Source: Berkiella_A sp964633725
GTDB taxonomy: Bacteria > Pseudomonadota > Gammaproteobacteria > Berkiellales > Berkiellaceae
NCBI GenBank assembly: GCA_964633725.1
Contig: CAZWHY010000012.1
Location: forward strand, 13,384 to 77,383
DNA length: 64,000 bases
Direction of reading: 5' to 3'
Each line of letters opens with the position of its first letter. Position 1 is the stretch's first letter. This document shows positions 17,719 through 26,250 of this stretch, piece after piece. The translations under genes and the position numbers were made by a program. Below the pieces are notes generated by a model that worked only from the letters and a program-made list of their open reading frames with translations, was not told the DNA's origin and searched no databases.

Positions 17719-18348
17719 TTAATGTTTGTGTTTATGTTTATGTTTGCGTTTTGATTTAGAACTAACTGGTGAAGAATCTACAAGCGCATCATTTGAAGCG
17801 TTAGTACTTGGCATCTCTTGTCTATCTACTTGCATTGCTTCATTGCTAAACAACACAGAAGAAGAACCTTGCTGCACTTTTAACACCTCGTTCTCTTTCG
17901 TTAACTCATCACATCTCTGACTAATCTCAGCCAGTGCTAAATTTAAGTCTTTTGTTATAGTTGCTCGGAACCCTTCTGTTTCGGTTAAATAAACTTCAAC
18001 TGCTTTATAATTCTCACGCGCTCTGGTTTCAACCATAGGAAATAATCCTACACGTGTTAATAAAGCCGCTGCGCCACCCGTAAACATTGCCACAGTCATT
18101 GTAGAGATTGCGAGCAGAGAAAAAGAACCAAATGCACTAAGGTTAGCATATAAAACCGGCAAAGCGCCCAGCCCTGACAAAAATGCAGGCACAGCCATGA
18201 GACCTGTTGTCATTCCCGCAATTAACAACGCGGCCATGACACCAACGGTAATCGGAAACAACCATTTAACCGCACTGTACCAACTAGGAACATCTTTTAT
18301 ATACTGGTATATCCCTTTTTTTTCCTTTTTATATGTACCATCCATCAT
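17719..18348 (-). CDS. Membrane protein with coiled coil and basic His/Lys tail, 209 aa
   Basis: Unrecognised. Three to four hydrophobic helices occupy about residues 28-110 (LFPITVGVMAALLIAGMTTG and following). A short helical coiled-coil region is at 125-160, then a Ser-rich linker, and the end is SKSKRKHKHKHKH, alternating Lys/His that resembles a nuclear-targeting or metal-binding tail. The layout of a membrane hairpin near the middle and polar tails is common among intracellular-pathogen inclusion or effector proteins, but no such role is shown. Confidence 0.55.
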   Translation of the reverse strand: MMDGTYKKEKKGIYQYIKDVPSWYSAVKWLFPITVGVMAALLIAGMTTGLMAVPAFLSGLGALPVLYANLSAFGSFSLLAISTMTVAMFTGGAAALLTRVGLFPMVETRARENYKAVEVYLTETEGFRATITKDLNLALAEISQRCDELTKENEVLKVQQGSSSVLFSNEAMQVDRQEMPSTNASNDALVDSSPVSSKSKRKHKHKHKH

Positions 18349-18423
18349 TTGTATGCTCTCTTACTTATTATAATTATTGAATATCGGTAATATAGCATAA
18401 CTAAAAGTGAAATCTATAAAATT

Positions 18424-20397
18424 TCACATTCCCTCAATCAATACAGGCTGCTCAATTAAATTATGTTCGATAATGGGTTCGGGTACTATTATAGGAAATA
18501 AATCAGGAGCACTCTGTATATTAGTAGAGGTCTCAGAAAAGATAATATCCTCAAAAATAATATCATCACCACGGTTCTCAATAAATTCGTTATCACTCAT
18601 TAATAGCTGGTATTCAAAATCATTAACCATATTATCTATATTGGCATCTGTATTTTGTTCAACTTCGGGAAAGAACGCTGGATATTTTTGAGCTAATGTA
18701 TCAATAAGATTTGGATCGATATTCTGATTATTTTCGAGATATTCTGTTAGAAAGCTTATTTGGGTAAAATCAAACCAATCTTGATACCATTGATGTGCCA
18801 AATCCGCTGCCTCATTAGACGCATAGCCTTCGTCTAATAATTCTAGGTAAGTAAAAGCTTCTACAGCCACTTCAATACTACGCCACCCACAGTTCCCAAC
18901 CGTCTGGTGAGGGGCAGGCAATACCGCAACTTCCTCTAAGCCTAATTCATAGAATAAATCATACTCTAAATCAAACTGCGCTTCATTATTCGCAATTTTT
19001 TCTAATAACTCAGGCGTAATTCTTTCTGGATGATGCATTTTATATACAATAGAACCCGAATCTAAGTTCTCATAAGCTTGCCCCGTATTGGATGTGACAA
19101 AATAACCATTTTTGCCATCAATAATAGTCACCACAAAGTGACCTTCCCAACCGGTCGGTATTAAAATAGTTTCACCTTGTTGGAACTGCTCAAACAAATT
19201 ATTCAATACTTCATCATTTCTAGAAGCTTGTGATAAGCTCAATGACTGAGATAATGTTTGTTGAAGATGTTCAAAGCTTCTCAATTGTATAGGACTCAAT
19301 GCTTCGTTATTTTTTTCCATATACAATTCAATATACTGCTTGGCAGCTTGCACGGTATAAATACCAAACAAACCTTCTGCATCAATGCCTGATGTATAAT
19401 AATTTTCAGATCCCTGTATAGGATAATAAACTTCGAACCCACCATCCAAGGCAAATATATGGGTCAATAATTTTGTTTGTATAAATATTTCGTGACTAGA
19501 ATCAAACATTTGGATGTTTTTTGCAGACTGTAATAACATATCACTCATTATTGGATTTTTGGTTTCTGCTGCCTGTAATTCTAAAATAAGAGAAATAGGT
19601 ATAGAATCCACGCGCAATTCAGTCATCGAAAAATTATAATCTTCCTCTTCAAATATGGCCACATCCATTCGGGCTGCCAATCCCTCAACAAGATTTAAAA
19701 TATGATGTAATTCACTCACACTTTGCTCATCAGCACTATCAACAGTTGTTATTAATAGCTCAAATGCAAACCATAAAGCCGCATCATCAATTTCAAGTGT
19801 ATTCTGATTCATTAAGTAATCAATTGCTTCAAAATTTTGTTTATGAATAGCCAATGCAAGGGGGCTATACTCTTCATATGCCAGAGCATTGATATCAGCG
19901 CCTTGTGCCACTAAATATTCTACTGCCACTTGTTGATTGCTGATAATAGCAACATGCAAAGGTGTACTATCTAATTTATCTCTTACATTAATATCTGCCT
20001 CTGTTAACAGATATTCTAATGCTTCAATATTTCCTTCCGAAGCAGCAAAGTGTAATGGGTATTTATGATTAAGATACATGCCCATTTGCAAGCCAGTATT
20101 TTCTATTTCTCCTGCCTTTGCATCACCGTATAAATTTTCTATAGACTCAATCCATTCTTGCAATTTTCCACTATCTGCTGCCGATGATGATGCTATTTCA
20201 CCTAATCCTGATATGCTACTGTTTTCATTTTCATCTAAATCCACTGTGACTGGTGCCACAAAAATATCATCTGTCATCTCCTCACCCCAAGCATAAACCC
20301 CATCCGTCATTAGCGCTTCTTTTAATGCGATGGCTAGCTCTTGATTTGAAACTATGTCTGTTTTCGATAAGTTTAATGGTTTTACTACAGATGTCAT
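18424..20397 (-). CDS. Ankyrin-repeat protein with possible cysteine-peptidase-like domain, 657 aa
   Basis: Residues about 110-200 hold three clear ankyrin repeats (YPLHFAASEGNIEALEYLL, TPLHVAIISNQQVAVEYLV, SPLALAIHKQNFEAIDYLM). The C-terminal region has WEGHFVVTIIDGKNGYFV (His about 420, Asn about 437) and PHQTVGNCGWRSIEVAVEA (Gln about 498, Cys 503). The order His, Asn, Gln, Cys resembles the clan CE cysteine peptidases (YopJ/Ulp1-type), but the Gln-Cys spacing is one residue short, so catalysis is unproven. There is no signal peptide. Likely Dot/Icm substrate by analogy with Legionella ankyrin effectors. Confidence 0.7.
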   Translation of the reverse strand: MTSVVKPLNLSKTDIVSNQELAIALKEALMTDGVYAWGEEMTDDIFVAPVTVDLDENENSSISGLGEIASSSAADSGKLQEWIESIENLYGDAKAGEIENTGLQMGMYLNHKYPLHFAASEGNIEALEYLLTEADINVRDKLDSTPLHVAIISNQQVAVEYLVAQGADINALAYEEYSPLALAIHKQNFEAIDYLMNQNTLEIDDAALWFAFELLITTVDSADEQSVSELHHILNLVEGLAARMDVAIFEEEDYNFSMTELRVDSIPISLILELQAAETKNPIMSDMLLQSAKNIQMFDSSHEIFIQTKLLTHIFALDGGFEVYYPIQGSENYYTSGIDAEGLFGIYTVQAAKQYIELYMEKNNEALSPIQLRSFEHLQQTLSQSLSLSQASRNDEVLNNLFEQFQQGETILIPTGWEGHFVVTIIDGKNGYFVTSNTGQAYENLDSGSIVYKMHHPERITPELLEKIANNEAQFDLEYDLFYELGLEEVAVLPAPHQTVGNCGWRSIEVAVEAFTYLELLDEGYASNEAADLAHQWYQDWFDFTQISFLTEYLENNQNIDPNLIDTLAQKYPAFFPEVEQNTDANIDNMVNDFEYQLLMSDNEFIENRGDDIIFEDIIFSETSTNIQSAPDLFPIIVPEPIIEHNLIEQPVLIEGM

Positions 20398-20506
20398 TGT
20401 TCACTCACTAAGTCTAATTAGGGGTTAATTTTAGGAAAGAGGCGAGCATGCTACCACAGAAGTCATCGAACCAACAGATTTCTGTTGGCGATCTTTGTTT
20501 TATTGA

Positions 20507-21262
20507 TTAATGCGCGATAATTTGGCTCAAAAATAGCTTAGTACGCTCATGTTTTGGCCGATTAAAGAACTCCCCTGGCGGTGCTTGCTCCACCACTTCC
20601 CCATCCGCCATAAACAATATCTCATCTGCGACACTTTTGGCAAATCCCATTTCATGAGTGACACAAATCATAGTCATGCCCCCAATGGCTAAATCCGTCA
20701 TCACATCTAAAACTTCTTTGATCATTTCTGGATCTAGCGCAGAAGTAGGCTCATCAAATAGCATGATTTCAGGCTGCATACATAAAGAGCGCGCAATCGC
20801 CACTCTTTGTTGTTGCCCGCCCGATAGTTCGCTAGGGTATTTATCAGCTTGCTCTGGAATTTTGACTCTCTCTAAATATTCCATTGCTAACTTTCTCACC
20901 TCTAATGGAGATTTTTTTTGCACATGCACAGGCGCAAGCATTATATTTTCTAAAATAGTCAAATGGGGAAATAAATTAAACTGCTGAAACACCATGCCGA
21001 CACGTTGATGTAACTGTGCCAGCTCTTTAACATTATCAGCCACTTCTATGCCTAATACATTGATTTTGCCTTTCTGATGTTTTTCTAACCGATTAATGCA
21101 ACGAATCAAAGTGGATTTTCCAGAACCAGAAGGGCCACAAATGACAATTTTGCCCCCCTTTTTTACTTTCAGATTAATATTTTTTAGCACATGAAAATCT
21201 TGATACCACTTGTGTAAGCCGTTAATCTCAATTGCCCATTGTTCATCATTATATGACGTCAT
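20507..21262 (-). CDS. aapP: Amino-acid ABC transporter ATP-binding protein (AapP type)
   Basis: ATPase subunit of a polar-amino-acid importer, 251 aa. It shows Walker A GPSGSGKST (about 39-47), the ABC signature LSGGQQQRVAIARSL and Walker B IMLFDEPTSALDP, with the usual H-loop in CVTHEMGF. It is the last gene of an aapJ-aapQ-aapM-aapP operon on the minus strand; the gap to aapM is only 5 bases, so translation is probably coupled. GlnQ-like ATPases differ little from AapP; the neighbouring large permeases make Aap the better name. Confidence 0.93.
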   Translation of the reverse strand: MTSYNDEQWAIEINGLHKWYQDFHVLKNINLKVKKGGKIVICGPSGSGKSTLIRCINRLEKHQKGKINVLGIEVADNVKELAQLHQRVGMVFQQFNLFPHLTILENIMLAPVHVQKKSPLEVRKLAMEYLERVKIPEQADKYPSELSGGQQQRVAIARSLCMQPEIMLFDEPTSALDPEMIKEVLDVMTDLAIGGMTMICVTHEMGFAKSVADEILFMADGEVVEQAPPGEFFNRPKHERTKLFLSQIIAH

Positions 21263-21267
21263 TTCTA

Positions 21268-22326
21268 TTATCTACTCACTTTTAATTTTTTCTCAAGATG
21301 TTGACTATAAGCCGACATACTGTAGCAAAACACCCAATAAACCAGAGCGCAAAATATATATGCCTCTAATGCACTACCAATCCATTTTGGATCTGTAATA
21401 GAGGATTGAACAATACCCAAGAAGTCAAACAAACCAATAATCAAAACCAACGTTGTGTCTTTAAATAAAGCAATAAATGTATTCACAATACCCGGTATCA
21501 TCATTCTTAAGGCCTGAGGCAAAATAATCAATCGCATCATCTGCCAATAATTAAGTCCTATAGCAACACTGGCCTCAAATTGGCCTTTAGGTAAAGCATT
21601 CAAACCACCTCGAATCACCTCCGCCAAGTAAGCCGCCTGAAATAAAGTGATCCCAACCAACGCCCTCAGTAATTTATCAAAACTAACCCCTTCCGGCAAA
21701 AATAATGGCAACATAAATGATGCCATAAACAACACAGAAATCAGTGGCACACCACGCACGGTTTCTATAAAGATCACACAAAGTGTTTTAATGATTTTCA
21801 GACGCGATTGTCGACCTAAGGCTAATAATAAAGCAATGGGAAAAGCGGCCATGATACCGCCAAATGCCAATACGAGCGTTAAAAATAACCCACCCCACTC
21901 ATCTGTCTGAACAATAGGTAATCCCCAATGCCCCCCCATTAGCAACAAAGAGATAAGCCATAAACTGATGAGCAAAACTAAAATTTTTATTTTGAATTGA
22001 AATTTAGATAGTGCAATCAATAGACAATTGAGAAAAAACAACCCACAAGAAACGTTTACACGCCATCGCTGCTCAATAGGATAAAAACCATATACAAACT
22101 GCTCCCAACGTGAGGTGACAATTGCCCAACATGCGCCAGGGCGCTCACAACTAGACAAATCCTGCCCAAAAAAAGTGGCATGCCAAAATCCCCACATGAA
22201 AAACTGCCATCCCACCCACAAGGTTGCATAAACAGCAATAATAGACAGTATCGCCTGTTGCCAAGAGGCAAATAAATTTTCTTGACACCACCCATAAATA
22301 TTTCGTTTACTATATTTTGCTATCAC
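21268..22326 (-). CDS. aapM: General L-amino-acid ABC permease AapM
   Basis: Inner-membrane permease, 352 aa. It has an extended N-terminal part with several helices and a C-terminal transporter domain, including the EAA-like loop EVIRGGLNALPKGQFEASVAIGL that docks on the ATPase. This extended architecture is typical of AapM/BztC as opposed to short HisM permeases. It lies 8 bases after aapQ and 5 before aapP. With AapQ it forms the transmembrane channel for a broad range of L-amino acids; intracellular bacteria rely on such uptake for carbon and nitrogen. Confidence 0.93.
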   Translation of the reverse strand: MIAKYSKRNIYGWCQENLFASWQQAILSIIAVYATLWVGWQFFMWGFWHATFFGQDLSSCERPGACWAIVTSRWEQFVYGFYPIEQRWRVNVSCGLFFLNCLLIALSKFQFKIKILVLLISLWLISLLLMGGHWGLPIVQTDEWGGLFLTLVLAFGGIMAAFPIALLLALGRQSRLKIIKTLCVIFIETVRGVPLISVLFMASFMLPLFLPEGVSFDKLLRALVGITLFQAAYLAEVIRGGLNALPKGQFEASVAIGLNYWQMMRLIILPQALRMMIPGIVNTFIALFKDTTLVLIIGLFDFLGIVQSSITDPKWIGSALEAYIFCALVYWVFCYSMSAYSQHLEKKLKVSR

Positions 22327-22334
22327 GTAATACC

Positions 22335-23492
22335 CTATCCCCAGCTATTTTTCTTTTCGTACAGAAACATGGAAAATGAGATGCTCAAACTAATGGTTAA
22401 ATATACAGCCATTGTAATGCCAATAATCTCAATCGCTTGACCTGTTTGGTTCAATACAGTCCCCGCAAATACAGAGACCAAATCAGGATAAGCAATAGCA
22501 GCGGCAAGAGAAGAATTTTTGCTCAAATTTAAATATTGATTGGTTAAGGGGGGTAAAATCACCTTGGTCGCTTGCGGCAAAATAACCAACTTCATCACTT
22601 GGCCTGAGCTAAGCCCCAAAGCTTTGGCCGCTTCCCACTGCCCCTTGGGTATGGCTAAAATGCCGGCTCTGACAATTTCTGCAATAAACGCAGCGGTATA
22701 CAAACTCAACGCAAATAGTAATGCCAAGAGCTCGGGGATCAGCACAAATCCACCTTGAAAATTAAAGCCTTTTAATTCTGGAATACTCCAATTTGTTTGC
22801 CATAAATATCCAATAAAAATTACACCACCAAAACCCAACAAAAATTTTCGGCAGTCTGATATCAGACGAAGCATAGATATATTGGTTGTTTGTGTTTTTT
22901 CTAGTTTTTTTATAACGTACTTTATAATACTATAAACAGCAATGAGAACCAGAACTAATATTACAATAAAAATCAAACCTTCGGGTTGGGGTAGATAAAT
23001 CCCTCTATTCGTAATAAATATGATGTCTCCCAAATCCACCGCCTGCCTAGGATGAGGGGCCGCTCTGAGCACCACAAAATACCAAAAAAATATTTGTAGT
23101 AGCAACGGGATATTCCTCAAAATCTCCACATAGACTTGCGCGAGTTTTGCCCATAGCCAATTGTGAGAAACCCTAGCCACACCTATCATGATACCCAAAA
23201 ATGTCGCTATCACAATCCCAATACTCGCCACTAACAAAGTATTTAATAACCCGACCCAAAAAGCACGCAAGTAACTAGACTGCTCATTATAGTCAATTAA
23301 ATGCATAATAATATTAAAGCCTGCGGTATTGCTTAAAAAATCAAAGCCTGAAGTAATACCGCGAGATGTAAGATTATGTTGTAAATTGCTGTATAAACTA
23401 TAAAACAAATAGCCAACACAAAAGAAGACAATGCTCTGTGCAAGCTGCAACCTGAAGTTTTCATTATCCCAGAAATGTGTTTGCTTTTTCAT
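22335..23492 (-). CDS. aapQ: General L-amino-acid ABC permease AapQ
   Basis: Partner permease, 385 aa, with the EAA-like loop EIVRAGILAIPKGQWEAAKALGL near residue 290-312 and a long periplasmic insert between helices, the mark of AapQ/BztB. The start is placed at ATG 23492 (MKKQTHFW), 5 nt after AAAGGTGA; a longer frame from GTG 23507 would begin inside the ribosome site. It is separated from the upstream aapJ by 228 bases that hold a long palindromic inverted repeat, the only sizeable gap in the operon. Confidence 0.93.
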   Translation of the reverse strand: MKKQTHFWDNENFRLQLAQSIVFFCVGYLFYSLYSNLQHNLTSRGITSGFDFLSNTAGFNIIMHLIDYNEQSSYLRAFWVGLLNTLLVASIGIVIATFLGIMIGVARVSHNWLWAKLAQVYVEILRNIPLLLQIFFWYFVVLRAAPHPRQAVDLGDIIFITNRGIYLPQPEGLIFIVILVLVLIAVYSIIKYVIKKLEKTQTTNISMLRLISDCRKFLLGFGGVIFIGYLWQTNWSIPELKGFNFQGGFVLIPELLALLFALSLYTAAFIAEIVRAGILAIPKGQWEAAKALGLSSGQVMKLVILPQATKVILPPLTNQYLNLSKNSSLAAAIAYPDLVSVFAGTVLNQTGQAIEIIGITMAVYLTISLSISFSMFLYEKKNSWG

Positions 23493-23517
23493 AATTTCAC
23501 CTTTCACACCCCCTATT

Positions 23518-23698
23518 TAACCTCACCCGGCGTTTCACGCCACCCTCTCCTGACATCAGGAGAGGGGATATGTTTGCGCCGCAAACTTTAAAACCCACAA
23601 GCCAAACCAATACCACTTCTTTCTTCGATGAGCAAAGCGAATCTTGCCCCTCTACTGATGTCAGGAGAGGGTGGCGTGAAACGCCGGGTGAGGTTATT
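23518..23698. repeat. Long inverted repeat of REP-like units in the aap operon
   Basis: A 42-bp arm (23518-23559, containing CACCCGGCGTTTCACGCC) is repeated in inverse at 23656-23697. Each arm contains smaller palindromes (GGCGTTTCACGCC and a CTCTCCTGA/TCAGGAGAG pair). A third copy is at 43473-43521. In the aap transcript the arms would form a very stable hairpin between aapJ and aapQ. Confidence 0.9.
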
Positions 23699-23720
23699 TA
23701 AGCTTATTATAATCATTTAA

Positions 23721-24752
23721 TTACCTCAGCGGTGGTGCGTATAGTATTCCACCTTTTGTCCATAATTCATTCATTCCGCGCTCAATCTTCAACGGTGTTT
23801 GCTTGCCTAAGTTGCGCTCAAAAATATCATTATAATTGCCCACTTGCGAGATCATTTGATAAGCCCAATCATTTTTAAGCCCAACTTTTTCACCAAAGTT
23901 CCCTTGCACGCCCACAAAACGCTGAATGTTGGGGTTTTTGCTATTTTGATTATTTTTAATATTGGTTTGAGTTAATCTTAATTCTTCGGCATTAATCAGA
24001 GCAAACAAAGTCCAGCGGACAATATTAGCCCATTGGTCATCCCCTTGTCGCACAACCGGACCTAATGGTTCTTTAGAAATGATTTCGGGTAAAATCATAT
24101 GGTCATCTTTATTTTTCAGTTGCAAGCCATAAGCATACAAGCCAGATTTATCGGTTGAAAAGACATCACAACGCCCAGCTTCATAGGCTGCAACGGTTTC
24201 ATCACTTTTTTCGAAAGTGACGATTTGATATTTGAGCCCATTGGCTTGAAAATAATCAGCTATATTGAGTTCGGTTGTTGTGCCTGAATTGGTGCAAATA
24301 ATCGCGCCATCTAATTCATTCACATGTTGGACACCTAATTCTTTTTTAACCATAAAACCTTGACCATCGTAATAAATAGCCCCGATAAAATCCAAGCCCA
24401 AAGTCGCATCACGTATGAATGTCCAGGTTGTATTTCTAGCTAATATATCTATCTCACCTGATTGCAGAGCGGTAAAACGTTCCTTTGCTGATAATGGTAT
24501 AAATTTAACTTTGTTTTTATCTGAAAAAATACCAGCGGCCACTGCACGACAAAAATCTACATCAAGCCCTTGCCATTGCCCCTGATCATTTGTATTGGAG
24601 AATCCCGCCAACCCTTGAGACACACCACAAATCAAATACCCCCTATCTTGAACAACTTTAAGCGTATCACCGGTTGACTCTTTAGCCACCGCGGATACGC
24701 TGGATAGAATGCAAAACAATAACGCATTGAATTTTAATATTATTTTATTCAA
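23721..24752 (-). CDS. aapJ: Amino-acid-binding periplasmic protein AapJ
   Basis: Solute-binding component, 343 aa, with signal peptide MNKIILKFNALLFCILSSVS-AVAKE. The mature protein shows the class-3 binding-protein pattern: LKVVQDRGYLICGVSQGLAGFS, GLDVDFCRAVAAGIF, FTALQSGEIDILARNTTWT and the C-terminal GDDQWANIVRWTLFALI. The length is as in Rhizobium AapJ. First gene of the operon; its upstream region is shared with rpoS and contains a MITE-like element. It captures acidic, basic and neutral L-amino acids for AapQMP. Confidence 0.94.
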   Translation of the reverse strand: MNKIILKFNALLFCILSSVSAVAKESTGDTLKVVQDRGYLICGVSQGLAGFSNTNDQGQWQGLDVDFCRAVAAGIFSDKNKVKFIPLSAKERFTALQSGEIDILARNTTWTFIRDATLGLDFIGAIYYDGQGFMVKKELGVQHVNELDGAIICTNSGTTTELNIADYFQANGLKYQIVTFEKSDETVAAYEAGRCDVFSTDKSGLYAYGLQLKNKDDHMILPEIISKEPLGPVVRQGDDQWANIVRWTLFALINAEELRLTQTNIKNNQNSKNPNIQRFVGVQGNFGEKVGLKNDWAYQMISQVGNYNDIFERNLGKQTPLKIERGMNELWTKGGILYAPPLR

Positions 24753-24848
24753 GAGCCTTCCCTGCTTTTAACTTAAGATCAAAATAATATACTTACATTC
24801 CTTGTCGCTTGAAGCAAGCCAATCATTCAAAATTGGTCGATAAACTTA

Positions 24849-25027
24849 GGAATGGGCATGTAATAACTTACTGTTTTATCATCTCATTAAGCAAGCCATC
24901 TTTAAATGAACCTCAATCGGAAAAACACTCACATAGCCCTGCTATGCTCGAATTTTTCCTCAATCGTTCCATCTAAATATGCCAGCTTACTAAGCGCTAA
25001 ACCCGTAAGTTATTACATGCCCATTCC
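24849..25027. repeat. MITE-like element, full copy, 179 bp
   Basis: Perfect 23-bp terminal inverted repeats (left end GGAATGGGCATGTAATAACT then TAC; right end GTAAGTTATTACATGCCCAT then TCC) are flanked on both sides by TTA, a possible target-site duplication. It has no coding capacity. Bases 24849-24936 are repeated in inverse at 6110-6197. It sits in the divergent promoter region of aapJ and rpoS. Confidence 0.9.
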
Positions 25028-25196
25028 TTAAGATGGATGTCCTCTTAAAAATTTAAAAAATAAGATAGCACAATTACATAAAGTTTTATTGCGGGTGCAC
25101 CGATATATTCTTTGTAAGCAAAATAACAATTCCTGATTATATAGTCAGAATTTTATGGTTTTTTAAAGATTAATTGCTATATCTAAGGTGCTGAAC

Positions 25197-26165
25197 ATGT
25201 ACAATAAGTGGAATACTTATACTAAATCTGCCAACTACACTGAACAGAAAAAATCATCAGCTTGCCATGAAGACAAAGCCTTAGATAAAACAAAATCAGC
25301 GACATGGTATTCTGCCAATGACGAAGATCTAAAAACGACTAATATAGTGGATCAATATCTCAAAGATATCCGCAAAGTCCCGCTACTCACCAAAGAAGAA
25401 GAATTATATTATTCCAGACAAGCAAAACTAGGCCATGAGTTTGCTCGCAAGAAAATGATAGAATCTAATTTGAGATTAGTGGTCAAAATAGCCCGACGCT
25501 ATTTAAGAAGTGATGTGCAACTATTAGATTTAATTGAAGAAGGCAATCTAGGACTCATGCATGCCGTAGAAAAATTCGACCCAGAAAAAGGCTTTAGATT
25601 TACCACATACAGTGCATGGTGGATACAACAAAATATAGAACGTGCCATTATGAATCAATCTAGAACTGTCAGAATACCAGTGCATGTCGTGAAAAAAATG
25701 AATGCCTTTTACCGACTCCGACGCGATTTATGCAAAACACTAGATCATGAACCCACCACTCAAGAACTAGCAGAAGCTGCCTCCCAATCACAAAAAAGCA
25801 TAGAACATATACTGACATTGAGTGAAAAAACATTATCAATAGATACATCAGGAATAGACGGCGCTGAAAATACTACACTGAGTAATGTCCAAGCAAAGCG
25901 AAGCGATGATCCCAGTTATATTTATTCTATGCTAAATGTCTCAGACCATATTAGTTTATGGCTAGAGAAGCTTTCCCCCAAACATAAAAACGTCTTAATC
26001 TGTCGCTTTGGCTTGCTCGGCACAGAACCTAAAACCCTAGATCAAACCGGTTTTGAAGTTGGCGTCACCCGAGAGCGCGTACGCCAAATTCAAGCAGAGG
26101 CACTCAAGCAACTTAAAAAGCTCATTGAATCTGATGGTGAGGGAAAAGTTAACCTACTATCTTAG
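25197..26165 (+). CDS. rpoS: RNA polymerase sigma factor RpoS
   Basis: Stationary-phase/stress sigma-70 family factor, 322 aa from ATG 25197. TAAGG lies 8 nt upstream, so the GTG at 25188 is rejected. It has no region 1.1 like RpoD. It shows region 1.2 (VDQYLKDIRKVPLLTKEEE), region 2 (ESNLRLVVKIARRYL, DLIEEGNLGLMHAVEKFDPEKGFRFTTYSAWWIQQNIERAI), region 3, and region 4 with the helix-turn-helix (EVGVTRERVRQIQAEALKQL). In Legionella and Coxiella RpoS controls the transmissive or small-cell phase, including effectors. A transposon-like repeat sits in its upstream region. Confidence 0.94.
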   Translation: MYNKWNTYTKSANYTEQKKSSACHEDKALDKTKSATWYSANDEDLKTTNIVDQYLKDIRKVPLLTKEEELYYSRQAKLGHEFARKKMIESNLRLVVKIARRYLRSDVQLLDLIEEGNLGLMHAVEKFDPEKGFRFTTYSAWWIQQNIERAIMNQSRTVRIPVHVVKKMNAFYRLRRDLCKTLDHEPTTQELAEAASQSQKSIEHILTLSEKTLSIDTSGIDGAENTTLSNVQAKRSDDPSYIYSMLNVSDHISLWLEKLSPKHKNVLICRFGLLGTEPKTLDQTGFEVGVTRERVRQIQAEALKQLKKLIESDGEGKVNLLS

Positions 26166-26250
26166 CGGTTATAAAATCATTTTTGCTGATGTGAAGTCGT
26201 GAAAGTGGTAAAATTTCTCAAATTTATGAGTTTTAAGAAAAATATAGAAC

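Noticed and set aside
23518..23698. Possible CRISPR-like array
   Set aside because: Only two arms in inverse orientation with no regular spacers; it is a REP-type inverted repeat.
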